A stretch of DNA of 64,000 bases, taken from NCBI RefSeq assembly GCF_003334855.1, contig NZ_QOWE01000003.1, positions 339,015 to 403,014 of the forward strand, read 5' to 3'. This DNA is from Larkinella punicea (GTDB lineage Bacteria; Bacteroidota; Bacteroidia; Cytophagales; Spirosomataceae). The notes beneath the pieces were generated by a model. It saw nothing but the letters and a program-made list of their open reading frames with translations. It was not told the origin of the DNA and did not search any database. Of the stretch, positions 50,122 through 58,444 are shown piece after piece (positions within the stretch are counted from its first letter, which is position 1; each line of letters starts with the position of its first letter). Position numbers and translations under genes: made by a program.

Positions 50122-51219
50122 ATGCAACCATCAGAACTTTCAGACCTGGTCCGGGCTCCCTGCAAGGCCTGCGGAGCACAGTTGAAATTTTCGGCCGAGA
50201 AGCAGAAACTGAGCTGCGATTATTGCGGCAACACCGAAGACATTCCGTTTACCAAAAGCAATCTGCACGAGAACCCGCTGGCTTTTCGCGTCGAAGACCG
50301 GCAGTTACCCAACGCGCCCACTGAGGAGAAACGCTTGTTTACCTGCCAGAATTGCGGAGCGAAAACGACCGTTAATTACGACGCACCGACGATAACCTGT
50401 GCCTTTTGTAATTCCAAAAACGTGAACCCGGATGCCCAGAAAACCCGGCTGATCGAACCCGCCGGTTTGCTGCCGTTCCGGATTTCGAAAGAGCAGGCGT
50501 TGCAGCGGTTCAAGAGCTGGGTAGGGGATAGCTGGCTGGCGCCGTCGGATCTGGCAGCCGGTGCGATGCTGGATAACCTGCACGGTATTTACATTCCGTT
50601 CTGGACGTTCGACGCCCAGGCGCATTCGAATTACACCGGAGAAGCCGGGTTCTACTACTACGTTCCGGTGCAGGTGCGCGACGCCAATGGCAAAACCGTA
50701 ACGCAGCAACAGCAGCGCGTTCGGTGGGAATACCGCAGCGGGTCGCACCAGGCGTTTTACGACGACATGCTCGAAATGGCCTCCCGGAAATTGTCGGAGC
50801 AGGAAAGCCAGGTGCAGGAAGCCAGTCGCTACGATTTGAAGGAAATCGTCGATTATGATCCGCGGATTTTGCTGGGCTGGGAAGCCGAAGTCTACAGCAT
50901 CGATTTACAGGAAAGTGCGCGCAAAGCCGAGGAACAGATTCGGAGTCGCGAAGAAAATGCCTGTGCCTCGCAAATGGGCGGGGATACGCAACGCAACCTG
51001 AATGTCGATACGACCTTAACCAACCAGACGTTCAAGCATATTTTGTTACCGCTCTGGATTTGTATGTATCTCTACAACGGCAAGCCATACCGATTCCTGG
51101 TTAACGGACAAACCGGGCAAATTGCGGGCGAACGACCCAAATCGGCCTGGAAAATTGCCCTGGTGGTATTTGCTTTTCTTTTGTTGGTACTATTCTTTTA
51201 TTGGCTGGGGAAACGGTAA
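50122..51219 (+). CDS. Zinc-ribbon protein with C-terminal membrane anchor (YdjG-like)
   Basis: 365 residues. Two zinc ribbons: CKACGAQ...CDYCGN (residues 12-36) and CQNCGAK...CAFCNS (residues 72-95), the TFIIB-like pattern of YdjG. A middle region with PFWTFDAQAHSNYTGEAG and the single C-terminal helix (IALVVFAFLLLVLFFYWLG) follow. Tail-anchored in the inner membrane. Together with the SPFH protein it forms a two-gene unit known from membrane-stress loci; partner and signal here are unknown. Comparable in layout to the DUF4178 protein at 11141. Confidence 0.85.
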   Translation: MQPSELSDLVRAPCKACGAQLKFSAEKQKLSCDYCGNTEDIPFTKSNLHENPLAFRVEDRQLPNAPTEEKRLFTCQNCGAKTTVNYDAPTITCAFCNSKNVNPDAQKTRLIEPAGLLPFRISKEQALQRFKSWVGDSWLAPSDLAAGAMLDNLHGIYIPFWTFDAQAHSNYTGEAGFYYYVPVQVRDANGKTVTQQQQRVRWEYRSGSHQAFYDDMLEMASRKLSEQESQVQEASRYDLKEIVDYDPRILLGWEAEVYSIDLQESARKAEEQIRSREENACASQMGGDTQRNLNVDTTLTNQTFKHILLPLWICMYLYNGKPYRFLVNGQTGQIAGERPKSAWKIALVVFAFLLLVLFFYWLGKR

Positions 51220-51379
51220 AAACGCTTTGAGATTTTTCTCACATATGATAAAAGCTTATCGCAAGGTTGTTCCCGTAATTCCTTAATTTTACACCTTCGG
51301 CAAATACGGTTTTCGTTCGTTATCTGCGTAAATCATTGTTGATCAATATATTGCATGCACTGAAAAAGGTCATTGTCCA

Positions 51380-52384
51380 TTGCTTGAGTCTATCCATCTT
51401 GTAAAATATTTCGGGGACGTAACTGCCGTTCGGGGCGTCTCATTGGTCATAAAACCGGGTGAGGTAGTGGGGTTGATTGGGGCGAGTGGCTCGGGGAAAA
51501 GTACCATGCTCAATCTGATGGCGGGTTTACTCGATGCAACGGAAGGGGTCGTTCAATTAAATAATGAGCGAATTAAAGGGCCATCAGAACAGTTGGTTCC
51601 GGGGCACCCGCATATCAAATTGGTACACCAGGAATACCAGTTGATGCCCAACGTTTCCGTCCGCGAAAATATCGCCTACGCCTTACGGTTTTACGAAAAA
51701 CGCTACCAGGATTTTCGGGTCGAGCAGTTGATCAACCTGTGTCGGCTCGAAGCAGTGCAACACCGGCTCCCGCGCCAGGTGTCGGGGGGCGAAAAACAGC
51801 GCACGGCCATTGCCCGAGCCATTGCCGAAAAACCGGCCGCGTTGCTGCTCGACGAACCGTTCAGTCACCTCGATTTGCCCAACCGAGAACTGATCCGAAG
51901 TATGTTGCTGGATCTGGTTCGGAACGAGAAAACCGCCTGCCTGTTTGTTACCCACGACTCGACCGACGCCCTGTCCATCTCACACCGTATCGGGATTTTG
52001 CAGGACGGCCAACTGATTCAGATGGGGGCACCGATGGATGTCTACCGCCGTCCGTACAACGCCTATGCCGCGCAAATGACCGGCCCGGCCAACCTGATTC
52101 GGGCCAAACACCTGCCGCTGATGGGCATCATTCACGCCTACCAACCCAACGCACTGGCCTGTGTTCGCCCGGAAAACATCCGGTTGAGCGACCGTGGACG
52201 CTTCGGCGGAACCGTCCGGAATGTGTTTTTCAAAGGCGCTTACCTGGAAGTGGAAGTCGAAATGAACCGGTTTGTCAACCTGACGTTTGTGGCGGCCTCC
52301 CACGAAAAAATCAAAGTCGGCCAATTGGTCGGGCTGGAAATGTCGCCCGAATCCGTTCACTGGATGCGCGGATCGTCGGTCTAG
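51380..52384 (+). CDS. Orphan ABC transporter ATPase with TOBE-like C-terminus
   Basis: 334 residues, start TTG (no ATG nearby). Walker A GASGSGKST, Q loop in LVHQEYQLMP, signature VSGGEKQRTAIARA, Walker B ALLLDEPF and H-loop LFVTHDSTDALSI are complete. The C-terminal 100 residues (YAAQMTGPANLIRAKHLPL, CVRPENIRLSDRG, VEVEMNRFVNLTF) form a TOBE-like domain as in PotA, FbpC and CysA ATPases. No permease or binding protein in the window, so it energises a transporter encoded elsewhere. Its stop overlaps that of the next gene by three bases (CTAG). Confidence 0.88.
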   Translation: MLESIHLVKYFGDVTAVRGVSLVIKPGEVVGLIGASGSGKSTMLNLMAGLLDATEGVVQLNNERIKGPSEQLVPGHPHIKLVHQEYQLMPNVSVRENIAYALRFYEKRYQDFRVEQLINLCRLEAVQHRLPRQVSGGEKQRTAIARAIAEKPAALLLDEPFSHLDLPNRELIRSMLLDLVRNEKTACLFVTHDSTDALSISHRIGILQDGQLIQMGAPMDVYRRPYNAYAAQMTGPANLIRAKHLPLMGIIHAYQPNALACVRPENIRLSDRGRFGGTVRNVFFKGAYLEVEVEMNRFVNLTFVAASHEKIKVGQLVGLEMSPESVHWMRGSSV

Positions 52385-53076
52385 TCGTCCGATTTTTTCT
52401 GGTTCGAAATCACCGTCTGCGGATTGCCCCGGTGCGAAACATCGGCTCCGCCCCGCGTATTTTTCTCCAGTCGTTTCGTTACGGTCACCGAGGCATCACT
52501 TGCTCCCGACGCCCGGATAATCGCTTCATTGGCCGTCAGTTCGTAAGCTTGTAAATCCGACGCCCCCGAAATGTCAACATCGAGTTGCTTCACGCGTCCC
52601 CTCAATTTGGTGTCGGAGGCTCCGGACGCTTTCAGCCGGATGCGGTTGGCCGAAACGTCTTTCATCGTCAGGTCGGCGGCTCCCGACAGCGTAATGTCCA
52701 GTTCTTCACTGTCGAATGCATCATTCACGTCGCCGTCGGAGGCACCGGAAAGGGTAATGCCGCGCAGGGCGGGCATCGTGACCAGCAAGCGGGGCGATTT
52801 GCGGCTTTTACCCGGCATCCAGTTGCCGGCCGGCCGGTTGAACCGGGCGACCAGCACGCCGTTTTCGCTTTTGACGGACAGGTACTCGGTTTCGCCGGGC
52901 GACAGATCGGCCACGATGTCGAAAGCGCCTTTGCGGATTTCGACATCGATGGCATTGGCCACGTCGATGCGGTCGAACGACTTGATACTGAACTGTTTAG
53001 TTACTGATTGCGCTTTTGAAAAACCGGCCATCAGCGTCGAAAACAAGAGAGATAAATAAAAACGATGGGTTTGCAT
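52381..53076 (-). CDS. Secreted GIN-domain (DUF2807) auto-transporter adhesin-like protein
   Basis: 231 residues from ATG 53076 (MQTHRFYLSLLFSTLMAGFSKAQ), a clear signal peptide; the frame to 53163 adds no protein character. The mature part is a repeating beta-strand GIN (DUF2807) domain, with the motif SGASD/SGAAD returning at intervals (ITLSGASDGDV, ITLSGAADLTM, LKASGASDTKL, VDISGASDLQA, IRASGASDASV), consistent with a right-handed beta-solenoid. Putative envelope adhesin; molecular role unknown. Confidence 0.85.
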   Translation of the reverse strand: MQTHRFYLSLLFSTLMAGFSKAQSVTKQFSIKSFDRIDVANAIDVEIRKGAFDIVADLSPGETEYLSVKSENGVLVARFNRPAGNWMPGKSRKSPRLLVTMPALRGITLSGASDGDVNDAFDSEELDITLSGAADLTMKDVSANRIRLKASGASDTKLRGRVKQLDVDISGASDLQAYELTANEAIIRASGASDASVTVTKRLEKNTRGGADVSHRGNPQTVISNQKKSDD

Positions 53077-53144
53077 GGTGGTTAGCGAAAGATAAAATTC
53101 CTGCGATGAAGATGCCGTCCTGAACCGGAAAGTTGCACCGATTC

Positions 53145-54530
53145 CTATTTTCTTTTCTGCCACGGTACGGCCCCGCCCAGTTGGATGTGGTTCATTAACA
53201 GGCGGGTCAGTTCATTGGCTTTCGCTTTTTCCTGCTTCGCCAGATCGGTGGTTTCTTTCGGATCGTCTTTCAGGTTATACAATTCAAAGGGTGAAAACGG
53301 ACTGGGTTGCAGCAATTTCCAGTCGCCCAGTCGAACAGCCTGGGTCGTCAGTCCCTTGAAGGCGTCGTTGCCTTCCCGGCGAATGTAAAAAAGCGGCCGC
53401 TGGCGGAGCGTTTCGAGCTTCTGCGCATCCGGTTGATTCGTCAGCAAAACCGGCACCAGCGATTTGCCATCGACCGGCGTGGTGGCTTGCTGACCCGCCA
53501 GTTCCAGAAAGGTGGGCATCCAGTCGCTGAGTTGCCCACGCTCGTCCGACACCCGGCCCGGCTGAATGTGACCCGGCCAGACCACGCCCGCCGGAATCCG
53601 AATCCCGCCTTCATACATCGTTCCCTTGAAAGCGCGGTAGGGGCCGTTGTTGGCTTTGGCGGGTCCCCAGCCGCCGTTGTCGCTCGTGAAAACGATCAGT
53701 GTATTTTCCAACTGTCGGTTTGCCTTCAGGGTTGCCAGCAGTCGGCCGATGTTGGCGTCCAGGTGTTCGATCAGCGCCACCAGTTTGGCCCGGTTCGGGT
53801 CGATGGCGGGTTCCCGCTTTTTCACCCGGTCAATCCAGTCGGCGGGTGGTTGCAATGGGTTATGAGGAGCATTGTAAGCGAGGTACAAAAAGAACGGTTT
53901 TGGGTTGTTCTTCCGGCTGTTTACATACCGGATCGCTCCGTCGGTAAACACATCGGTTGCGTGACCGGGCGGATCGATGACCTGGCGGTTGTGGCGCATG
54001 AAATTGTGGCCGTTGCGTCGTTTGGTGTAATAATCATCCATCATATCGCCCAGAAAACCGTAAAATTCCTGAAAACCGCGTTCGTTGGGGGCGTTTTCGG
54101 GTTCCAGTCCCAAATGCCATTTTCCAACCAAAGCCGTGTGGTAGCCCGCTTTTTGCAGATAGTTGGGGAGCAGCAGACCCGGGGCCAGGTAGCCCCAGCT
54201 ATCGGCCAAATCGTCACGAATAACGCCAGGAACACCCATCGCTTCCGGCCAGCGCCCCGACAGCAAAGCCGCCCGGCTGGGGGAGCAAACCGGGCTGTTG
54301 GCGTAAAAATTCGTAAACCGTAATCCGCCCCGCAACAGGCTGTCGATGTGTGGTGTTTTCAGGTCGGTAGCCCTGTAGGAAGAAAGGTCACCCCAGCCCA
54401 GATCGTCGGCGAAGATGAAGACGATGTTGGGCTGGGGAGCCGCCAAAGGGGGCGTATGACTCAGAAATAACGTGCTTATTACGGCGAGAATCAGGCCGGT
54501 AAGCAGAAACGAAAACGGACGATACTTCAT
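53145..54530 (-). CDS. Arylsulfatase A-family sulfatase (second)
   Basis: 461 residues from ATG 54530 (MKYRPFSFLLTGLILAVIST), a signal peptide; the frame extends to 55097 across queE, but that part is an antisense shadow. Metal site FADDLGWGD (residues 40-48) and formylglycine site CSPSR (Cys82, the standard C-x-P-x-R) are seen, with VGKWHLGLE and TSDNGGWGP further on. Periplasmic sulfate-ester hydrolase; substrate unknown. It is only distantly like the sulfatase at 4199 and is not in a polysaccharide locus here. The start is 64 bases from queE, divergent. Confidence 0.9.
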   Translation of the reverse strand: MKYRPFSFLLTGLILAVISTLFLSHTPPLAAPQPNIVFIFADDLGWGDLSSYRATDLKTPHIDSLLRGGLRFTNFYANSPVCSPSRAALLSGRWPEAMGVPGVIRDDLADSWGYLAPGLLLPNYLQKAGYHTALVGKWHLGLEPENAPNERGFQEFYGFLGDMMDDYYTKRRNGHNFMRHNRQVIDPPGHATDVFTDGAIRYVNSRKNNPKPFFLYLAYNAPHNPLQPPADWIDRVKKREPAIDPNRAKLVALIEHLDANIGRLLATLKANRQLENTLIVFTSDNGGWGPAKANNGPYRAFKGTMYEGGIRIPAGVVWPGHIQPGRVSDERGQLSDWMPTFLELAGQQATTPVDGKSLVPVLLTNQPDAQKLETLRQRPLFYIRREGNDAFKGLTTQAVRLGDWKLLQPSPFSPFELYNLKDDPKETTDLAKQEKAKANELTRLLMNHIQLGGAVPWQKRK

Positions 54531-54581
54531 AAAGGCTGCGGAAAGCCGTGGGAATAGATAAACCTTCGCCCGCAAATTCCG

Positions 54582-54589
54582 TAACTTTG
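54582..54589 (+). promoter_or_regulatory. Promoter -7 box (TAACTTTG) for queE
   Basis: TAACTTTG matches the TAnnTTTG consensus and ends 4 bases before the queE ATG, so transcription would begin at or beside the start codon. No TTG at -33 seen in the 64-base intergenic region. Confidence 0.5.
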
Positions 54590-54593
54590 CACC

Positions 54594-55226
54594 ATGAATC
54601 AAGTACTCAATCAACAAACTGACACCCTGGAGCGGCTTCCCGTCATGGAATCGTTCTACACGTTGCAGGGAGAGGGGGCGCATACCGGAAAAGCCGCGTA
54701 TTTCATCCGGCTCGGCGGTTGCGACGTCGGGTGTCACTGGTGCGATGTGAAAGAATCCTGGGATGTAAACGCCCACCCCAGCTACACGATCGATGAACTT
54801 GTCGACGGAGCTTTGCAATATCCCGGACGCATGGCCGTCATTACGGGCGGAGAACCGCTGATGCACGACCTGAGCGGTTTGACGCTGGCGCTTCAGAACG
54901 CCGGTTTTCAGACCAATATTGAAACCTCGGGGGTTTATCCCGTCACCGGGCGTTGGGACTGGATCTGTTTTTCGCCCAAGAAGTTCAAGGAGCCCAATCC
55001 GGATATTTTCAGCAAGGCGAATGAGATGAAAGCCATCATCTACAACAAAAGCGATTTTGCGTTTGCGGAGTCGTTTGTGGCATCGCTGCAACCGCATTGC
55101 AAATTGTTTTTACAACCGGAGTGGAGTCGTTCAAATGAAATGCTGCCTCTGATCGTTGAGTATGTAAAACAGCATCCGCAATGGCAGGTTTCGTTGCAAA
55201 CACACAAATTCATGGACATTCCGTAA
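54594..55226 (+). CDS. queE: 7-carboxy-7-deazaguanine synthase
   Basis: 210 residues, radical SAM enzyme of queuosine precursor synthesis (CPH4 to CDG). The short-spaced cluster CDVGCHWC (C-x3-C-x2-C, residues about 43-50), FYTLQGEGAHTGKAAYFIRL at the start, TGGEPLMH and ETSG are visible. The start ATG is preceded at 4 bases by a -7 box. Followed at 6 bases by the TPR/OmpA gene, on the same strand. Confidence 0.95.
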   Translation: MNQVLNQQTDTLERLPVMESFYTLQGEGAHTGKAAYFIRLGGCDVGCHWCDVKESWDVNAHPSYTIDELVDGALQYPGRMAVITGGEPLMHDLSGLTLALQNAGFQTNIETSGVYPVTGRWDWICFSPKKFKEPNPDIFSKANEMKAIIYNKSDFAFAESFVASLQPHCKLFLQPEWSRSNEMLPLIVEYVKQHPQWQVSLQTHKFMDIP

Positions 55227-55231
55227 GGGAA

Positions 55232-57178
55232 TTGAAGCAACGAAAAGGAAGAAAGGAGCGACGGCAAAACCGCCTGTTGATCCTTTTATTCCTTTTTTCG
55301 TTTCCGCCCTTTCTTCTTCCTTCCTACGGTCAAAACAAAAAGGCCGTCGAACTGTATAAAAAGGCGGTCGATGCTTTGTCGAACCGGAAAATGACCGAGT
55401 CGCTGGATTTATTTCACCAGGCCGTGGAACGTGATACCGGCTATACCGATGCGTATCTGAAACTGGGGCAGGTCTACGAATTCATGCGCCAGCCCGACCA
55501 GGCTTTTCAGGTTTACCAACGGGCCATCGGACAACAGCCCGACAAACCCACGACGGGGCTGGCGTATCAGTTTGTGAGTGCCTATCTGCTCAAAAAAGGC
55601 AATTATCGGGTCGCCATCCCGCACATCGAACGGTATCAGAAGCTGTTTCCACCCCAGTCGCTGCAATGGAAACGGATCGACCGGATGCTGCAAACCGCCC
55701 ACTTTGGCGAACAGGCGATTCAGAATCCACTACCGGTCAAACCGCAGCCTTTGGCCGCGACGGTTCAGGCGTTTCCGTCCCAGTATTTTCCGGTGTTGAC
55801 GGCCGACGAGCAGACGCTGGTGTACACGGTTTTGAAGCCCGAAGGCGATGAGGATCTGATGGTTTCGACGCACAAAGGCGAAACCTGGAGCCCGCCCGAG
55901 TCCATTTCACCCCTCATCAATTCCATCAACAACGAAGGGACGCCCACGCTGTCGGCCGATGGCCGGACGCTGGTGTTTACGGTTTGCCAGGGTCGTGCGG
56001 GCTACGGGAGTTGTGATCTTTACATCAGTCATAAAACCGGGAATGCCTGGTCGGAGCCGCAAAACATCGGGCCGGTGGTCAACACCCGCGCCTGGGAATC
56101 GCAACCGGCCTTGTCGGCGGATGGTCGGCGTCTGTATTTTGTGTCGGATCGGAAAGGCGGAATGGGCCGACGCGACATCTGGTGCAGCGATCTGGGCGAC
56201 GATGGCGAATGGAAACCGCCCTACAACCTGAAATCCATCAACACGCCCTTTGACGAAGCATCGCCGTTTATTCACGCCAACGGCCTCAGTCTGTTTTTTG
56301 CGTCGGAAGGGCACCTGGGCATGGGCGGTTACGATCTGTTTGTGGCCGATAGTACGGCCAATGGCTGGTCGAATCCGCAAAACCTGGGGTATCCGATCAA
56401 TACCTCCGACGATCAGGCGGCTTTGTTTGTGTCGGCCAACGGCACCCACGCCTATTATTCGCAGGAACAGGCCGCCAGCGACGGCAAGCAGCGTTCCAAA
56501 CTCTACGTTTTCGATCTGCCCGAAGCCCTGCGTCAGAAAGTCCGCCCGGTCAGTTACCTGAAAGGGCTGGTGGCGGATGCCCGCACCAAAAAACCGCTGA
56601 ATGCCACGATTGAACTCATTGACCTGTCGACCAATCAACTGATTACCCGCGTTCAGTCTGATCCGCAAACCGGGCAATACACCGCCATTCTGCCGACTGG
56701 TGGCGAGTACGCCCTGTATGTCATCGGGCCGGGGTATCTGTTCAAAAGTTTGTCGTTCGATTTTACCCGGAAACGGGAAGGCGAGGGGTTGACGATGAGC
56801 GTGCCGCTGGAACCGATCAAACCGTCGGAGGGCGGGGCTCCGGCCAGAGAGACGCTGAACAACCTGTTCTTCGAAACCGGGCGGTATGATCTGGCCGACA
56901 AATCGCGGACGGAACTCGACCGGCTGGTGAAGTTTCTGGAAGTCAATCCAACGGTCAATATCGAAGTTTCCGGGCATACGGACAATCAGGGCGGTACGGC
57001 CAATAATCTGGAACTGTCTAAAAAACGGGCGCAATCGGTGGTGAGTTATCTGGCCAAAGCCGGTGTTGCCCCAAACCGGATTAAATCGGCCGGATACGGT
57101 GAAACAAGGCCCGTTGTTCCCAACACAACCGACGAAAACCGGAAGCTGAACCGGCGGATTGAATGGCGGATTTGGTGA
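55232..57178 (+). CDS. TPR-PD40-OmpA family outer-membrane protein
   Basis: 648 residues from TTG 55232 (MKQRKGRKERRQNRLLILLF). The N-terminus is a signal peptide with a very basic tip. Then TPR-like repeats (residues 40-140; AVELYKKAVDALSNRKMTES, AYLKLGQVYEFMRQPDQAF), PD40/WD40-like beta-propeller repeats (SPLINSINNEGTPTLSADG, QPALSADGRRLYFVSDRKGG), a Ca-binding-like carboxypeptidase-type domain and a C-terminal OmpA domain (FFETGRYDLADKSR, VSGHTDNQGGTANN, KSAGYGETRPVVPN). Binds peptidoglycan at the outer membrane. No alternative start with a signal peptide exists. The N-terminal segment lies in a purine-rich imperfect palindrome. Confidence 0.9.
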   Translation: MKQRKGRKERRQNRLLILLFLFSFPPFLLPSYGQNKKAVELYKKAVDALSNRKMTESLDLFHQAVERDTGYTDAYLKLGQVYEFMRQPDQAFQVYQRAIGQQPDKPTTGLAYQFVSAYLLKKGNYRVAIPHIERYQKLFPPQSLQWKRIDRMLQTAHFGEQAIQNPLPVKPQPLAATVQAFPSQYFPVLTADEQTLVYTVLKPEGDEDLMVSTHKGETWSPPESISPLINSINNEGTPTLSADGRTLVFTVCQGRAGYGSCDLYISHKTGNAWSEPQNIGPVVNTRAWESQPALSADGRRLYFVSDRKGGMGRRDIWCSDLGDDGEWKPPYNLKSINTPFDEASPFIHANGLSLFFASEGHLGMGGYDLFVADSTANGWSNPQNLGYPINTSDDQAALFVSANGTHAYYSQEQAASDGKQRSKLYVFDLPEALRQKVRPVSYLKGLVADARTKKPLNATIELIDLSTNQLITRVQSDPQTGQYTAILPTGGEYALYVIGPGYLFKSLSFDFTRKREGEGLTMSVPLEPIKPSEGGAPARETLNNLFFETGRYDLADKSRTELDRLVKFLEVNPTVNIEVSGHTDNQGGTANNLELSKKRAQSVVSYLAKAGVAPNRIKSAGYGETRPVVPNTTDENRKLNRRIEWRIW

Positions 57179-57185
57179 TTTTGAA

Positions 57186-57246
57186 TGACGAATGACGATT
57201 GACCATTGACGATCGACAACCGTCAATGGTCAATCGTCATTCGTCA
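57186..57246. repeat. Perfect post-stop palindrome
   Basis: 26-bp arms without mismatch, 57186-57211 (TGACGAATGACGATTGACCA...) and 57221-57246, loop ATCGACAAC. Starts 8 bases after the OmpA-family stop. Locus-specific sequence; the inner arm repeats the words TGACGA and TTGACC. Probably terminates or protects the message. Confidence 0.95.
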
Positions 57247-57256
57247 AGCATACAAC

Positions 57257-57287
57257 TTGGTTTCGCCGGGAATTTTTTGCACCTTTG
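57257..57287 (+). promoter_or_regulatory. Possible trxB promoter
   Basis: TTG at 57257-57259 followed after 20 bases by CACCTTTG (57280-57287), close to the TAnnTTTG -7 box but with CA in place of TA. The start is 77 bases further, giving a moderate leader. Confidence 0.35.
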
Positions 57288-57363
57288 CGCTTGTTTTTTC
57301 AGTGTCTGGCTCCGTATTTAAGCAAAAGCCGACCAGATTAAACATTCTATTCTTTGTCAGACG

Positions 57364-58317
57364 ATGACCACCGAACACGTCAATTGCCTTATTATTGGTT
57401 CCGGCCCGGCCGGATATACTGCCGCCATCTATGCTTCCCGTGCGGGCATGAAACCCGTTTTATACCAGGGAATGCAACCGGGCGGACAACTCACCATCAC
57501 CAACGAAGTTGATAATTTTCCGGGCTACCCCCACGGTGTCAACGGCCCCCAACTGATGACGGACCTCGAAGAGCAGGCCCGCCGGTTTGGAACCGACATC
57601 CGGTATGGTGTCGTCACCGCCGTTGATTTCTCCGGAACCATTCACAAGGCTACGGTGGACGATCAACAGGAAATTAGTGCCAATGTGGTGATTATTTCGA
57701 CCGGAGCCTCGGCCAAATGGCTCGGTTTGCCGTCGGAAATGCGCCTGAACGGCCTGGGCGTTTCGGCCTGTGCGGTTTGTGACGGTTTTTTCTTCCGGGG
57801 CAAAGACGTTGCCATTGTGGGCGCGGGTGATACGGCCGCTGAAGAAGCGAGTTACCTGGCCAATTTGTGCCGGAAAGTATACATGATCGTTCGTCGGGAC
57901 GAAATGCGGGCTTCGAAATTCATGCAAAACCGTGTGAAATCGCTTCCCAATATTGAAATTTTGTGGAACAGCGAAACGGAAGAGGTACTGGGTGAGGAGG
58001 AAGTAACCGGTGCGCTGATCAAAAATGCGGTGACGGGTGAAAAACGGGTGATCGATGTCTCCGGCTTTTTCGTCGCCATCGGCCACGTACCCAATACGGC
58101 CATTTTCAAACCGTTCGTTGATATGGATGAAACCGGGTACATCCTGACGGAAAAAGGCAGCACCCGGACCAATGTGCCGGGCGTATTTGCCTGCGGTGAT
58201 GCCCAGGACAATACGTATCGTCAGGCGGTGACGGCCGCCGGAACGGGCTGTATGGCCGCCCTGGATGCCGAACGGTATCTGGCCATGAAAGAAGTTGAAA
58301 TGCACGCGGAAGCGTAA
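57364..58317 (+). CDS. trxB: Thioredoxin-disulfide reductase
   Basis: 317 residues. FAD motif GSGPAGYTAAIYASRAG (residues 12-28), redox-active CAVC (Cys136/Cys139), NADPH motif VGAGDTAAEEASYLA and the C-terminal GDAQDNTYRQAV FAD segment. Reduces thioredoxin with NADPH in the cytosol. No anomaly. Followed by a palindrome made of AGTT words, then the M23 peptidase gene. Confidence 0.96.
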   Translation: MTTEHVNCLIIGSGPAGYTAAIYASRAGMKPVLYQGMQPGGQLTITNEVDNFPGYPHGVNGPQLMTDLEEQARRFGTDIRYGVVTAVDFSGTIHKATVDDQQEISANVVIISTGASAKWLGLPSEMRLNGLGVSACAVCDGFFFRGKDVAIVGAGDTAAEEASYLANLCRKVYMIVRRDEMRASKFMQNRVKSLPNIEILWNSETEEVLGEEEVTGALIKNAVTGEKRVIDVSGFFVAIGHVPNTAIFKPFVDMDETGYILTEKGSTRTNVPGVFACGDAQDNTYRQAVTAAGTGCMAALDAERYLAMKEVEMHAEA

Positions 58318-58351
58318 ACGATATACAATTAGTAACCACCAAAAAAGAGTT

Positions 58352-58422
58352 AAAAGTTAAGAGTTAAGAGTTAAGAGTTGGCTAAAGCATTCTTAACTCT
58401 TAACTCTTAACTCTTAACTTTT
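58352..58422. repeat. Perfect post-stop palindrome, TTAAGAGTT word family
   Basis: 28-bp arms without mismatch, 58352-58379 (AAAAGTTAAGAGTTAAGAGT...) and 58395-58422, loop 15 bases. Each arm is itself a tandem repeat of the 7-mer TTAAGAG. It is 34 bases after the trxB stop and ends in a T-run, so it can act as a terminator; the next gene begins 23 bases later. Identical words occur in the outer arms at 33964-34089. Confidence 0.93.
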
Positions 58423-58444
58423 TTTTCAAACTTTATCCCCAAGG

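Noticed and set aside
52571..53059. 162-codon plus-strand frame over the GIN-domain gene
   Set aside because: Shadow of the repeated SGASD codons; no start context or motif.
54531..55097. N-terminal extension of the second sulfatase across queE
   Set aside because: A clean signal peptide starts at 54530, and the extension overlaps queE, which has all of its radical SAM motifs.
55907..57226. 439-codon frame antisense to the OmpA-family gene
   Set aside because: Arg/Gly/Phe-rich shadow without motifs; it runs through the terminator palindrome at 57186.
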